64,000 nt of DNA, from positions 5,021,001 to 5,085,000 of the forward strand of contig NC_063015.1 in the NCBI RefSeq assembly GCF_020509005.1. Direction: 5' to 3'. The notes beneath the pieces are model-generated. The model was not told the origin of the DNA, made no database searches, and worked only from the letters and a program-made list of their open reading frames with translations. A program made the position numbers and the translations under genes. Position 1 is the first letter of the stretch. Every line of letters begins with the position of its first letter. Positions 23,423 to 34,454 of this stretch are shown in pieces. This DNA is from Fulvia fulva (lineage: Eukaryota > Ascomycota > Dothideomycetes > Mycosphaerellales > Mycosphaerellaceae).

Positions 23423-24967
23423 CTAGAACCTGCTGATGTCTCTTCCAAAGAGCCAGTTGATCGTCCAGTATATGGGTATCAGGATCTTATTCCTCCAGGA
23501 GACAGTCTTGGTCAGATACGCGCCTCGCCATATCAGCCACGCTATTCGGCCGTTGATTCCACTGCCGCCACTCTGCATGATGGCCTTTTGATTGCCGATG
23601 TATGCCATGACACCAAGGTCCTTGTACTTGAACCCATTCTGCTGGATCGTGCCCTTGTTCAATTGCTTCGCCAACCAGTTGGCCTTTTGAGAGGCTACCT
23701 GCGCGGTCGCCGGATATGCTGTGCCTTCGAGCACCGCGCAGTCGCCAAGTGCATAGACGTCAGGGACTGGCTTCCCTTCCTTGTCCTGAATCTGAAGATG
23801 GCCGTCGGTCACGAGTCCGTGGTTTCTCTCATGCAGCTTGACTCTGTCTGCCAATTCATGTTCGACGAAAGGGTTCATCATCAAGCCTGTCGACCACACC
23901 ACCATGCCCGTGCCGATCTCGCCTTCCTCCTTGACCTTCAATGTGTACAACGAATCGCCATCTTTGGTGCCCTCGGGTGGCTTTTTGCCAGTGGGCACGC
24001 CAGGGCGTAGTTCCTCGATATGATGGCTCGTCTTGATGTCGATACCGTTACGGTGAAAGGTCTTCATGGCGTAGTCTCCCAAGCTCTTATCGAACATGCT
24101 GAGGACGTTCGGCGCCACATCGTATACCGTGATCTTGACGTACTCGATCAACTCAGGATAGAGTCTTTTCATGTCCTCGTGGACCATATCGTACAGCTCG
24201 GCAGACCATTCGATTCCCGTTGGACCCCCTCCCACTACAGCAAAATTGAGATAGTTCTTCTTCATCTCCGGGGTGGTGGTGGGAAGCGCGGCGACCTCGA
24301 AGCATGAGAGCAGTCGATTTCGTATTCTCCGAGCGTCGCCGACATCTTTCAGGAAGTATGCGTTCTCCTTCGCTCCCGGAGTGTTGAATGTCTGAGCATA
24401 ACATCCAACAGTGATGACCAGCTTATCGTAGTGCAGGCCGAATAGCTCTCCCTTCTTGATCTCGATCTGCTCATCTTCCTTCAGCTGCTCTGTCGTCTTT
24501 CGCTCGTTCACACTCTCCGTGAGGGCCTTCGCCGGCGCCGGGTCCTCTACAGCCTCTTCCAGCGTAAGTCTCTTCTTTGCAAAGTCGATCTTGTCGGCCC
24601 AGCCTTGGAAGAACTCGGCGCCGTATGCGCGAGCCTTGAAGGAGCGAACAGGCTCCAATGTGGTACGGAACTCGAGGGTGCCAACCGAGGTGCCGGCCAG
24701 CAAAGGTGTGAAGACGAAGTATGATCTTGGGCTGACAACCACGATCTGGTACTTCCTCGGGTCCAGAGCCCGCGAGAGAGTGAAACCAGCCCATCCTGAG
24801 CCTAGAATGACCACTCTTTCTCTCCCGTGCCTGTGGTTGTCACGCTGTGCCGAAGTCAAGCTGCGTCGCTGGATTGGCGCAATGGATGCTCTGGTGGGGG
24901 TGGAGGTCGTTGCTGCCTGCCATTGCGGCGTCTGGCTGCCCAGCCCTCTCCGCCGGACACTCTGCAT
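23423..24967 (-). CDS. mitochondrial alternative (type II) NADH dehydrogenase
   Basis: A single exon, 514 residues. The N-terminus is Arg/Ser/Thr-rich and lacks acids (MQSVRRRGLGSQTPQWQAA), as in a mitochondrial presequence. The FAD-binding dinucleotide fold begins VVILGSGWAGFTLSRALD (about residues 52-69), and the NADH fold contains FAVVGGGPTGIEWSAELYD (about 240). Later come VVWSTGLMMNP, YALGDCAVLEGTAYPATAQV and the C-terminal amphipathic membrane-anchor region ending WLFGRDISRF, all hallmarks of NDE/NDI enzymes. It oxidises NADH and reduces ubiquinone without pumping protons. Whether it faces the matrix (NDI) or the intermembrane space (NDE) cannot be decided from sequence; no EF-hand insert is visible. 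It is divergent from the monooxygenase gene upstream, with about 600 bp between the starts. Confidence 0.93.
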   Translation of the reverse strand: MQSVRRRGLGSQTPQWQAATTSTPTRASIAPIQRRSLTSAQRDNHRHGRERVVILGSGWAGFTLSRALDPRKYQIVVVSPRSYFVFTPLLAGTSVGTLEFRTTLEPVRSFKARAYGAEFFQGWADKIDFAKKRLTLEEAVEDPAPAKALTESVNERKTTEQLKEDEQIEIKKGELFGLHYDKLVITVGCYAQTFNTPGAKENAYFLKDVGDARRIRNRLLSCFEVAALPTTTPEMKKNYLNFAVVGGGPTGIEWSAELYDMVHEDMKRLYPELIEYVKITVYDVAPNVLSMFDKSLGDYAMKTFHRNGIDIKTSHHIEELRPGVPTGKKPPEGTKDGDSLYTLKVKEEGEIGTGMVVWSTGLMMNPFVEHELADRVKLHERNHGLVTDGHLQIQDKEGKPVPDVYALGDCAVLEGTAYPATAQVASQKANWLAKQLNKGTIQQNGFKYKDLGVMAYIGNQKAIMQSGGSGINGRIAWLIWRGAYLTKTVSWRNKILIPIYWTINWLFGRDISRF

Positions 24968-25576
24968 GGCGATAGCGGGGCTGTATGTCAGTGTTCAACG
25001 AGAGCATTGAAACAGGAGAGCCACACATGTTGACAAGATTGAAAGTGCCCCAAACACTCACTCTGACATCACGGCGGCAGCGACCGGCATCATCCGGATA
25101 GATATGATTCCTACGTTAACCGGCGGCCGGCATCGAGCATTGGTGTGCTGAACGTTCCGAGGAGCCATGATTTATTCGTCGCAGTCTTCGATGCTGTGTC
25201 GAGGGCGAAGTTGTGCTGTCGGCGTGAGGCGTGGCGCAGAAGACGGCGCATGTCCTCGTGATCGAGTGGTCCATGTCCACCTGTGCCGAGCTCCGAGCTG
25301 TCGGAGCTGGCAGAAGTGGAGCTCTATACCGTATACCACCCCTTTCCGCCTTCGTTGAAGGCAGCGCCACGCTACCCGCGATCGTGATCGTGATCGATTT
25401 GTTGCGACAATAGATGCGGTGGAAGCATGAACAACACGAGCATGTGTTTCTTGCGACTTGGCCATCAGGCACAGCGCGAACACGTGACACCAAGCTTGAT
25501 CCACGTGACCCGGCACCCTACAGAAGTTGCCATCACAGCACACTGCAATAACGACACAGACAATACTCCAGCAACA
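24968..25576. promoter_or_regulatory. divergent promoter region
   Basis: A 609-bp spacer between the starts of the NADH dehydrogenase (minus) and the FAD monooxygenase (plus). Two CACGTG-type sites (25,481-25,486 and 25,502-25,507) lie 70-100 bp before the monooxygenase ATG. E-box-like function is only a guess. No gene is visible. Confidence 0.45.
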
Positions 25577-26962
25577 ATGGCGCCCAACGATGTGACAGAT
25601 ATCAACATCGCCATCCTCGGCGCAGCTAAGTCTTCCCAGAGGTACACATGAGCATGAGCATGATACTGAACGCGAACAGGAATGGGTGGTCTCGCCACAG
25701 CTCTGGCACTGGCAAAGAAAGGCTTCAAGAACATAGACGTATACGAGACCGCATCCAATCTGGGCTTCGTGGGAGCTGGCATCCAGCTGGCACCTAACAT
25801 GGCCAGAATTCTGGACAGACTTGGTGTTTGGGCCCACATTGAGAGGGATGCCGTGGATCTCAAGGAGACCAGCATCCGACAAGGGTCTACAGACAACCAG
25901 CTTGCACATGTCGACTTGAAGTACATCCGCTCGACTTATACATATCCCCATATGGTCGGCCACAGATCTTCGTTGGCAGGGTCGATGTACGAAGGCTGTA
26001 AGAATGAGAAAGCCATCCGCTTTCACTTCAAGACAGCAGCTGGCCAAGTCAAGTCGTATGGTCCTCATCCATCGTTCATGGCCGTCCCGCGCGAAGGCGA
26101 ACCATACCAAGTCAAATGTGACGTCCTGCTAGCCGCCGACGGCATCAAGTCAACCGTCCGAGACCAGATGCTTCGCCTGAAAAACATCAACGCCAAGATC
26201 ATCGATACCGGTCAAGCAGCCTACCGAATCATGCTTACCCGGGAACAAATGAAGGACGACCCCGAACTTCTCGAACTCATCGACGGCGAGATGGTCACAC
26301 GCTGGATCGGCGAGAAGCGTCACATCATCGCCTACCCTGTATCGTCGAAGCAGATCTACAACCTCAGCACGGTGCAGCCAGATGTAAATTTCGCAGCAGG
26401 ACCTTCGGCAACATACACCACAAAAGGTAGCAAACCGCAGATGATGGAAGTATTCAGTGATTTCTGCCCCAAGGTACGACGTATGCTCGATCTGGTACCG
26501 GATGGCGAAGTCTGCGAATGGAAGCTCCGCGTGCACGAGCCTCTCCCTACCTGGGTTCACGATCAAATTGCGCTCGTTGGCGACGCATGCCACCCCACAC
26601 TACCCCATCTGGCCCAAGGCGCGGCACAAGCCATCGAAGACGGTGCCGTTCTCAGCGTGGTGCTTTCAAAGCTTCCAAGCACTAGCCCCGAGGACATCAC
26701 CAAGGCGTTGAAGGTCTACGAGGAGGTTCGCAGGGATCGTGCGTACCAGCTTGTCGAGCTTGCTGCAGCCAGTGGACGAGCGCTACATCTTGGAGACGGG
26801 AAAGCGAAGGAAGAGAGAGACCAACAATTCGCCGCGCTGAAAGAGGGCAAGGGTCCTGTGCCTGATAAGTGGGCTGATGCAGATGTTCAGAAGATCATCT
26901 ATGGTACTGATGTGATGGCTGTGGCGGATGAGAAGTTTGAAGAGATATATGCTAAGTTGTAG
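25577..26962 (+). CDS. FAD-dependent monooxygenase (salicylate hydroxylase-like)
   Basis: Exon 1, 25577-25625, encodes MAPNDVTDINIAILGA. Exon 2, 25680-26962, resumes with GMGGLATALALAKKG. Joining them restores the GAGMGG dinucleotide-binding loop and gives 443 residues. Further group A flavin monooxygenase motifs are LLAADGIKSTVRDQ (the DG motif) and ALVGDACHPTLPHLAQGAA (the GD motif). These enzymes use NAD(P)H and O2 to hydroxylate aromatic or related substrates; the actual substrate is unknown. Oddity: the only join that preserves the motif removes 25626-25679, which ends CAG but begins CTAAGT instead of GTAAGT. The donor is therefore non-canonical or mutated, and the gene may be poorly expressed or dead. 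Confidence 0.8.
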
Positions 26963-27731
26963 AGGATTCCGTTGCCCGGACATGACACCTTGTCACATTC
27001 AAGACCTCGTTCAAGCTTTCACCCTCGATTGACGACATTCCGATGCATGATCTCACGAGCTGCAGCATTCCGCTCTCCAGCAGCTTCTCATCTAGACCAT
27101 ATCACCTGGGCCGGAGCATGAGGCTCCAATTCAAGAGGGTCGTCTAATGGTAGGGTATGTCTTCCGACTGCAAGGGCCAAGAGAGGATCGGCCGTCAAAA
27201 GATTCAAACTTTCACATCGATGGTAAAGGTTAAGATGCGAAGCTAGCCTGAGCTGACCAGGACGACGGGATGCGAGTTCAAATCACGCCTTCTCCGTTAC
27301 AATCTTCTTTGCGTCTATGTCGGCAGCAAATCGTTTGGGTCGCGCAACAACAGCAGCAGAGTTCTGTCAGCAAGGCACGATGGGATCTGTGTGCCACGTC
27401 CTGTACATCTTGCCTTGCAAAAGCCGATCGTCGTCCCCCATCGAGCGTCGCTCGTGCGCAACATTCACCTCTGCGCTTCGTCCAAAACAACTTGCTTCAC
27501 CACCGCACGGCGAGCCGTAGGAGAACATGAAATGATATTGACGAATGCAAGCGAGCGGTCTGACGTACTGTATACAATGATGCAGCCAGGCCTCGAGCCT
27601 CCACCACATGTGGACGGACCTACATTGATGAACGATGGTAATTGCACACATGACTTTCTTCAAAGTCACCTATAACCATGCCCTGATCTCACTTCTGATC
27701 TGGGAACACATCCACGATCGACAATCAACTC
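26963..27731. other. intergenic, no gene seen
   Basis: About 770 bp. Contains a tRNA-like A box/B box pair (27,141-27,290) that I do not accept as a tRNA. No protein-coding frame with support. Confidence 0.4.
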
Positions 27732-28097
27732 TTGAACGGCATGACCACCAATATTCAAACCCCCACTACAGATCTTCCGACGAGAACCGAACGTCTCTTC
27801 AGCGGGCTGTCTACGCCGGCGAGGCAAGATCCCTTGCGAGAATGTGGCATCGGCTGGGCAGAGCAGTACATGAAGCATACCTGGAAGGACAACTACGATG
27901 ACGGCTACGGGGCGACAGGCTACACCTTCGACGACATTGACAAGATTCTGCTCCATCACGAGCATGATCCTTCGCTGTACGACACAAATGAGCTGTGAAA
28001 CGGCATATATGATGACCTTGACAATGGTATTCTTTCGGCGGAAGTGCTGAAACCGGCATGGAAAGACCTTTTCGACCAGTTTCTGGAAGCAAAGTAG
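27732..28097 (+). pseudogene. RING-family relic, copy B, internally deleted
   Basis: The frame starts MNGMTTNIQTPTTDLPTRTE and gives RLFSGLSTPARQDPLRECGI, which matches FNGFSPPSTQESLQECGV just before the RING in copy A. Immediately afterwards it jumps to AEQYMKHTWKDNYDDGYGAT and GYTFDDIDKILLHHEHDPS, matching AEQEYNKHTAVNDHDAGDGA and GYAYDDVDKIILYSGHDPM near the C-terminus of copy A. The whole RING and middle region are therefore deleted in frame. A TGA follows NEL, after which the same frame resumes as NGIYDDLDNGILSAEVLKPA and ends with QFLEAK, the family's C-terminal region. It is a deleted, nonsense-mutated relic. Confidence 0.75.
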
Positions 28098-28430
28098 TGA
28101 AAGACCAAGGACGTGCCCATGTGAGGCTTGGAGTACGTAGAAATATTCCAGCGCGGGTTTGTGGACTCTGGAATCTGGAGTCCTTTCATCATGTTCTCGG
28201 GCATGTATAAAAGTCGTGCTAGAGGTGTTGATTCAAAGTTGGACTGAAGCTTCACGAAAAATTCCTAGACATGTGAAGACCAACACAGAGGCGAGAAACT
28301 TCTCGCCTTTGTACAAGCAAAGCTGGCCCACTTTCACTCTTGTGAGAGGGCTTATATGTGTGCAATCGCCGCCACTTCATCCCACAGATGTGTACTGCTC
28401 CTGACAGTACACCTTGCTGGCTCTTCAACT
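28098..28430. other. intergenic
   Basis: About 330 bp between RING relics B and C. Nothing recognised. Confidence 0.35.
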
Positions 28431-29149
28431 ATGAGCAGCAGGCAATCCCTTCCCAGGAAAGACATGTACCTAGTAACCAGAATCTCCCGACCAAAGCAGG
28501 ATGAGCTTCCAGCCGAGTGCGCTATCTGCAGAGCACCGCCCGTCCATCCTGTCAAACTGTCTTGCAAGCACATATACTGCGCTCGGTGCATTCTTTCGGC
28601 GCCGTCTTTGGGTTGGCATCCGCGCCAGAGGTCGACCGGAACAATCGCGGCAGGTTGAGGAAGGAGTGGATGCTTGTAGCCATGCGGCTTCAGTATACCA
28701 TTGAAAAGCTGAAGGGTCGGTGTCTCCGTGTTGCTGACTTCCGGCGACATCTGGAAGGACCGGTCTGTTTGAATCCTCACTGGCTGCACTGGGCGAGTGA
28801 CAATGCATGGTCCGAGATTGAGACGGAAGGACTCAAGAAAGAGAAATTCGATGAGAAGCTGGAGGCTCGCGTGGATTTCGTGGTTGACTCGGCAGAGCTG
28901 GAATATGTCACTGTCCTGGCGAGCGAGGGTGGATACAGCGCCAAGGATATTGACCAGATTGTCCGTAGTAGAGGATTTTCAGTGTCTGTGATGCAGGACC
29001 GCTTCGAAAGACAATATGTCAAAGCGCTTGCGGCTCACGTCTCGGATCGGATGACGAAGGAGGAGCTTGCACAAGCGAAGGGAGATCTGCCGGATCAGTT
29101 CATGGGCGAGCGATATCAAAGCAGCCACGCGGAAGCATCGAATAGATGA
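28431..29149 (+). pseudogene. RING-family relic, copy C, deletion plus frameshift
   Basis: Starts MSSRQSLPRKDMYLVTRISR. The first half of a RING, ECAICRAPP then PVKLSCKHIYCARCI, is well preserved. The second zinc-binding half (CPLC in copy A) is absent, and the frame then ends at 28658. From about 28,590 a different frame carries SVHSFGAVFGLASAPEVDRN and LEGPVCLNPHWLHWASDN, then VDFVVDSAELEYVTVLA, aligning with FDRAFTGAFFAKASTSQQDT, LQARLCLQPYWSSTIIAN and LDHVVDIAEQEYNKHTA of copy A. Half of the RING and the linker are therefore deleted and the junction is out of frame. I found no intron that rejoins them. The C-terminal frame (28,590-29,149) is still long and could be transcribed. Confidence 0.72.
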
Positions 29150-29487
29150 GAACCTCGGGTTGTGCCGTAGAATGCTTGCGCCAGCCTTCGGAGGTGGCCA
29201 AAGTCGTCGTTCTTGAATGCATTGGCAGCCGTGTAGTAAGTGGTCGCCTCTACGCGAAGAGCCATGCCAACAGCACGGCCATGACTGCAACTGTCAGCAA
29301 CTCAATCTGCTTCTCTCTCGTAGGCGCGTAGCAAGAGCCGCCGGGCAAGCAGCATCAACCTGAACTTCGCTTGCCTCTCCGCTCCGCTCCGCTCCGCTCC
29401 GCTCCGCTCCTCTCACCACTTTGGCTGCGTGACTCGAAGGTGCTGCCAGGTGGAGCTTGGGTCATCACCACGGCATGGGCGGGAGCC
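29150..29487. repeat. intergenic with (GCTCC)n microsatellite
   Basis: Within 340 bp upstream of the methyltransferase, six GCTCC units run from 29,381 to 29,410, preceded by a TCTCC variant. The array ends about 80 bp before the proposed ATG, in the likely promoter or 5' UTR. Confidence 0.7.
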
Positions 29488-30686
29488 ATGCATTACAGTG
29501 AGTGCGCTTGTTTGGGATATCGAACGATTAGCCGGCTGACAGGCGCGCAGTTCGTTTCCTCAAGACGCCCAAAGTGCACGTGGAAAAGAGCCCCGTGCTG
29601 CTCAAAGCCGTCGTCACACTCACCACCGATCTAGGCGAGACCTTCCTCCCGACTGACCTGCACTTGGTCGTCACCCTTCGAGACGCAGAAGAAGATGGCG
29701 AGACATATCTGCGAAAGAAGATCCAATGGCAGGCTGGTGCACGAGCAGCGAACATAGCCTTGGACGTGTCGCGGCAAGACATTGACTGGCCGGCATGCGT
29801 ACATGTCGAAGCAAAAGAGGCGAGGAAAACAAAACCACACAGCTTTCTCCCTCCGATCGTGGACGTCTGGAGTGGCACACTTGATCCCACCAAAGGCCAC
29901 TTCGAATCAGGTCATCGAGTCGAGAGGAGGTTCACGTCCTTGGCCGAGCGGTCGCTGTCACTGCTGGAAGACGCTGGAGACAGTATCGCAAGGCACTTGT
30001 GGGACGGCAGCCAGGCACTGGCACAACACATCGATCACATCCTCTCGCTCGAGAATCCTGCCACACTGCCCCTGCTGGAATATGTCATCATCTCTGCGAC
30101 ATATCGGAGACTGAATGTCATTGAGCTTGGCGCCGGCTGTGGGACAGTTGGCATCAGCGTAGCTCAGGCAATGCCAGACGCCGACGTTCTTCTGACAGAC
30201 CTGCCGGAGGTGACGGAGCTTATCAATGCCAACATTGCTCGCATGAAGCCCGCCATGTCATCTCGAGTGCACTTTCAACCGCTGGACTGGCTGGCACAGC
30301 TACCCGAGAAGCTCCAGACACGAAAGAACGACCTCATCATTGTGTCTGAATGTACATACAACACCGACACCCTGGAACCTCTCGTCGGCATGCTCGTCAA
30401 TCTAGTGAATAGATCGCCAAAAGCCGTCATCGTCGTGTCAACGAAGACCAGGCACGATAGCGAGGCAGCCTTTTTCGATCTGATGAGAAACGCGGGCTTG
30501 ATCGAGGAGGGCAGCATGAGATTGCCGCTGCCTGGAGAGCCTGGAACAGGATACGCTGATTGGGCCACTGATGTCGGTATGCACATCTTCAGAGGCAAAG
30601 ATCACAGGCTTAGTCTGAGTCCGAGAAGTGGCAGTGAAGAAGAGGTGCCTAAAGCCCAGGTGTCGAAACGAAGTGAACCGCGATGA
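29488..30686 (+). CDS. lysine methyltransferase family 16 (METTL21/EFM-like)
   Basis: Exon 1 is only 10 nt (29488-29497, MHY plus one base). After a 53-nt intron (GTGAGT donor, CTGAC branch, GCAG acceptor), exon 2 runs 29551-30686. The product is 381 residues starting MHYIRFLKTPKVHVEKSPVL. The Rossmann methyltransferase core has motif I VIELGAGCGTVGISVAQA (about residues 210-227), the acidic motif II LLTDLPE and the post-motif DLIIVSECTYNTDTLEPLVG, typical of the Methyltransf_16 group. Relatives methylate lysines on elongation factors, ribosomal proteins or chaperones using SAM; the substrate here is unknown. The N-terminal 150 residues are a family-specific extension. The tiny first exon is a hand-built model. 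The frame is open from the acceptor, so the alternative is an unidentified start further upstream. Confidence 0.82.
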
Positions 30687-31051
30687 TCATGTCGAAGGGA
30701 TAGACTCGCATTTCATCATCTGCATATGAACGGCGCACGCATAAGGGAACATCCAAGGACGGCTTGGCTAAGGGGAATGGATGGGGGCATGTGGGACCCG
30801 CGCATAATGAGCTTAGCGCGTGGCGATTATGACGATGCGAGGGCGCAGGCGCGCAATGTATGGGTGAACACATTCAATCAGGAGGCGGTCAGTACGGCTG
30901 GCATGCGAGTCCCTGCTGATTCGCAAAGCACATATCAGCACAATGAACTTGTATGTTTGAAGCCACCTCTCAGAGGATCGAGCGCTGCCTACACCGACAA
31001 CAGCACTACCTTTACGATACTATTGCCGTGCTGCATTGAAGCCTCCTACAA
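30687..31051. other. intergenic, convergent 3' ends
   Basis: Between the methyltransferase and the MFS transporter, which converge. No gene seen. Confidence 0.4.
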
Positions 31052-33540
31052 TCAACCCATCGCCGCCATCTGGACTTCCTGACCCCTAACACTCTTCCAC
31101 TCCAGCGCTGCTGAACCGAAAATCGACAACGCGCTCAACGCGGTCGCCACATAGAATGTTCCGACCAACGCGTCATTGTAAACACCCTTCACGGCCTCAA
31201 GAAAAGTCTCTGGTATGACATCACCGAGGGTGGTCGCGCCGCTTTCAAGCACAACGCGAGGATCCAGCTCTGGCACGACTTGGCCCAGCCCAGATACCAG
31301 CCTGTTGGCGAAGACGTTCTGGGACACGGAGACGAAGAGAGCTCCGCCCAAAGTCTGAAAGAAGATCACGATCGCGGTCCCTATGGGTACATCCTCCTTG
31401 GGAAGGCATGTCTGAGCCGCCAACATGGTTTGCTGGAAACCGAAGCCGACTCCGAGACCGGCGATGATTTGGTAGCCTATCCATTGGCCGGCGCCGGTGC
31501 TTGTGGTGAAGGTGGTCAGTAAGCCAGTGCCGATCGCCATCATCACAGATGACAATATGGCGAATGGCGTGTAGTAGCCTATCAATGACACTATGACACC
31601 AGTTGGCGTAGAGGAGATGACCACGGAAAGGACCTGGAGACAACGTCAGTACTATTCGGTCGACAATGGGCCAACGCCGCTTAGGGCACTTGGACATACC
31701 ATCGGAATATTCATGATACCCGACTTGACTGGTGAGGCTCCTGTGATAGCCTGGAACCAGATAGGGATGTAGTAAGTCCTTGAAGACAAAAGAGTGTCAG
31801 CTATACTCCAACGGCAAGAGGCAATGTCTCAACGACTGGAGATGGGCAGAAACGAAGGCTAGGGCGGATATCGTCAGACGATGCTGGGTGCTTTCCATAC
31901 TTACAGCGAGAAGAAAGCAGCTCCCAAAGTCAGGGCGAACCAGGCTGCCGCAGCAATTGATCTCTGCTCCAGGACTCGGATCGGTACCGTCGCATTGTCC
32001 TTCTTCCATCGCTGTATGCCGACGAAGACGAAAAGTGTCAAGCCAAAGAGAACCCACAGCGCGATGATGCGACCATCAGACCACGCGTATGTGGATCCAC
32101 CCCATTGTAACGCGAGAAGCAGGCAGATTATCATGGGCAAGAATACGGCCAAGCCTTCCAGATCGAACTGCTTGACCCTTGCTTTCCACCCCGACTGCAG
32201 TTTCTGCGCACGATGACGATCTGTCTCTTGGTACAGGAAAATGATGAAGGCGATCGTCACTGCGCCAATCGGCAAATTGATGTAGAAGAACCAGCGCCAG
32301 GAGAGCTTGTCTGTGAAAGCTCCGCCCTAGAATTACAGTCAGCGCTTCAAGAATGGACGCCATTGACAAATAAGGTACCATCAGTGGTCCGGCCACAGAG
32401 GCAATGCCATACATTGCACCACAGATCCCAATATACACTGGTCTTTTCTGGAGAGGAGCACTGTTGGCGATGATCAGAAGCGCACCTGAGAAGATGCCAG
32501 CTGACCCGAAACCAGCTATGGCACGGCCCACGATGAGCGCTTGAAGAGCAGTCAGATGAGTGTCTGGAGCAATTCTACATGGCGGTCGTACCTGTCGAGT
32601 TGGGTGCAGCACCACATATCGCCGAGCCTTGCATCGGAGCCATGGTCAGCACACGAAGAATGAAGCTGGCATTGTCGCTCCACTTACCAATCTCGAACCA
32701 AGATATCGCCATGAGGAAGATCCACTTGACACTGAAGAAAGTGTACAGCTTTCCATAAAACAGCTGGAATGCGCTCAAGGTCAACATGTACGAGCTGGCA
32801 TACCACCCAACATCATCCAGAGCACGAAAGTCGTCTGTAATCCTCGGTATCGCTGTCGAAATAATGGTCATATCCAGGCACATACAGAACACCGCAAGGC
32901 AGATTGCGATCATGATCAGGATCATAGCAGCTGGAGCAGGATAGACCGAGTCATCATCACCTTCAGCATCATTGGCATCTTCCACCTCCTTCGTCTCGAC
33001 TTCCAGGTCGATGTGAGACTGCCTTGCAATGAGACTGGCATGCTTCTCCAGATTCTGTCGGAGCTCCCCACTGTAGGAGAACTCAGGCTGCTCGAAGGAA
33101 AAGCGCCCAATGGAGAAGTCGGCGGACTCCGTGATGCTTGAGCGCCGACTGCGCTTTGCTGCCGCCGTGGAGTCGGGAGTATGACCTCTGTTCAAGCTGA
33201 GCTCGAGCGAGGTCTTGAAGTTGGCTAAAGTTGCTGCCTAATCACGCTTCGTCAGCATCGCATGAACACTTGATTCTAACAAACGACCTACTTGCGAGTC
33301 TGGTGTGTGCCTGTACTTGAGAGTCGAATCGGGCGTGTGTCGATATCTGAACTCGGAGTCTGGCGACCTACGCTCGAAGAGGATCGCATCGATGTCGAGA
33401 TCCGCTAGGTCTGGCAAGACTGGCGATGAGTTGCGAGGTAACGGCCAGTCTGAGTCTTGGGAGCTTTGTTCTGCTTCGTCAATTGGGCTAACAGGCTCCT
33501 GAATCTGCACACTCTTTTCAACTTCTTTGTTGAACGACAT
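31052..33540 (-). CDS. MFS drug:H+ antiporter, DHA2/14-TM type
   Basis: Seven exons on the minus strand: 33540-33292, 33237-32688, 32627-32592, 32539-32379, 32326-31905, 31778-31700 and 31633-31052. They total 1,830 nt and 609 residues with frame kept throughout. A long cytoplasmic N-terminus of about 150 residues is rich in Ser and acids. The first helix carries the signature [20 protein letters not shown], and later [20 protein letters not shown] and [18 protein letters not shown] mark the DHA2/TRI12-like family. There are about 14 hydrophobic helices. Such transporters export toxins, fungicides or metabolites from the plasma membrane; the substrate is not deducible. The N-terminus contains three HTPDS motifs, two of them in tandem [16 protein letters not shown] units. 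No biosynthetic cluster is evident next to it. Confidence 0.88.
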
Positions 33541-34454
33541 ACTGGCCTCAGATCTGTCACAGTAGACTTCAAACAGTCTTTGCTCTGCCCCAGTACTTCT
33601 GTGTAAACCCGATCGCGAGGTTCGTGGTACAAGTGGCTGGCTGCCTCTATCCGCAATCTCTCTCGTGGACGTCCGCACTGGCCTTTTCTGGATGAGGCTG
33701 TCTTTTAACACGAATCCCACCTCTCACAAGGTGATCAGCAGCGTAACAATGGCTACCGGATTTTCACAAAACCGAACACTTTTTGTTCGTCTTCTTTGAC
33801 GGGCATGACCGGGGAGCTGGCAGCCACCGAGAACACAACAGCTCTTTGGCTTGCTTGTATCACCCGCCGACAGCACAATTCTCGCGGTGCGCTACTAGCC
33901 CTACCTGTTGTCAAACGCCCAACAATGTGGTGGAGAGGGTATGGGGGTGCTGCTGTCTGGCCATAAGACAGTAGCGTGGCGCACGTGAGTGGTCAGCATC
34001 TCGCGATGGCTAGGCTTGGCGTTGACGATCGTCGGTCTGTCCTTTCAGCTCGATACTCTCTTTGCTGCCAAGGTGAAACTCTGGCTTCGGACAAGGTCGG
34101 TAGGGTCTCAGCTTGATCAAGTCGTTTGGGATGGCCTGATAGCAATACTATCTGGCCAACTTGCGCTCACACTGGCTCAATCGTGCAGATTATGCCGCAG
34201 TGATGATCCAGACGATGTCATAGCAGAACCACAGCAGCTGCGTTATGCGCTTCACAAGCTGTGGCACCCCTACCTCGGGCATCTGGTCAACGAACAGCGC
34301 AGTAAAACCTCTATCTGGCGAAGCAGTGTATTGCACAAGCGCATTGAGGACAGAGATCAACAATGCCGTACATTCGTCACCATAGTGCCGAATCTTCCCC
34401 ACCTGCCCCAACGCCTATGAATGAAAAGACCTAATCCAACCAGCATCACTCAGC
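33541..34454. other. intergenic, no supported gene
   Basis: About 900 bp upstream of the MFS gene and downstream of the dehydratase. A plus-strand frame (33,989-34,420) and an overlapping hydrophobic minus-strand frame (34,190-34,411) exist but show no family features. Confidence 0.4.

Noticed and set aside
25172..26110. 312-codon antisense frame
   Set aside because: Shadow of the FAD monooxygenase and its promoter; Cys-rich but without pattern or start context.
27137..27296. Possible intron-containing tRNA gene (TCGTCTAATGG A-box-like, GAGTTCAAATC B-box-like)
   Set aside because: The acceptor stem pairs only partly, the T stem has a mismatch, no good anticodon stem could be folded, and the A-to-B spacing is too large without a convincing intron.
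33989..34420. 143-codon plus-strand frame with a hydrophobic start
   Set aside because: No domain, poor start context and an equally plausible frame on the other strand; not enough to call a gene.
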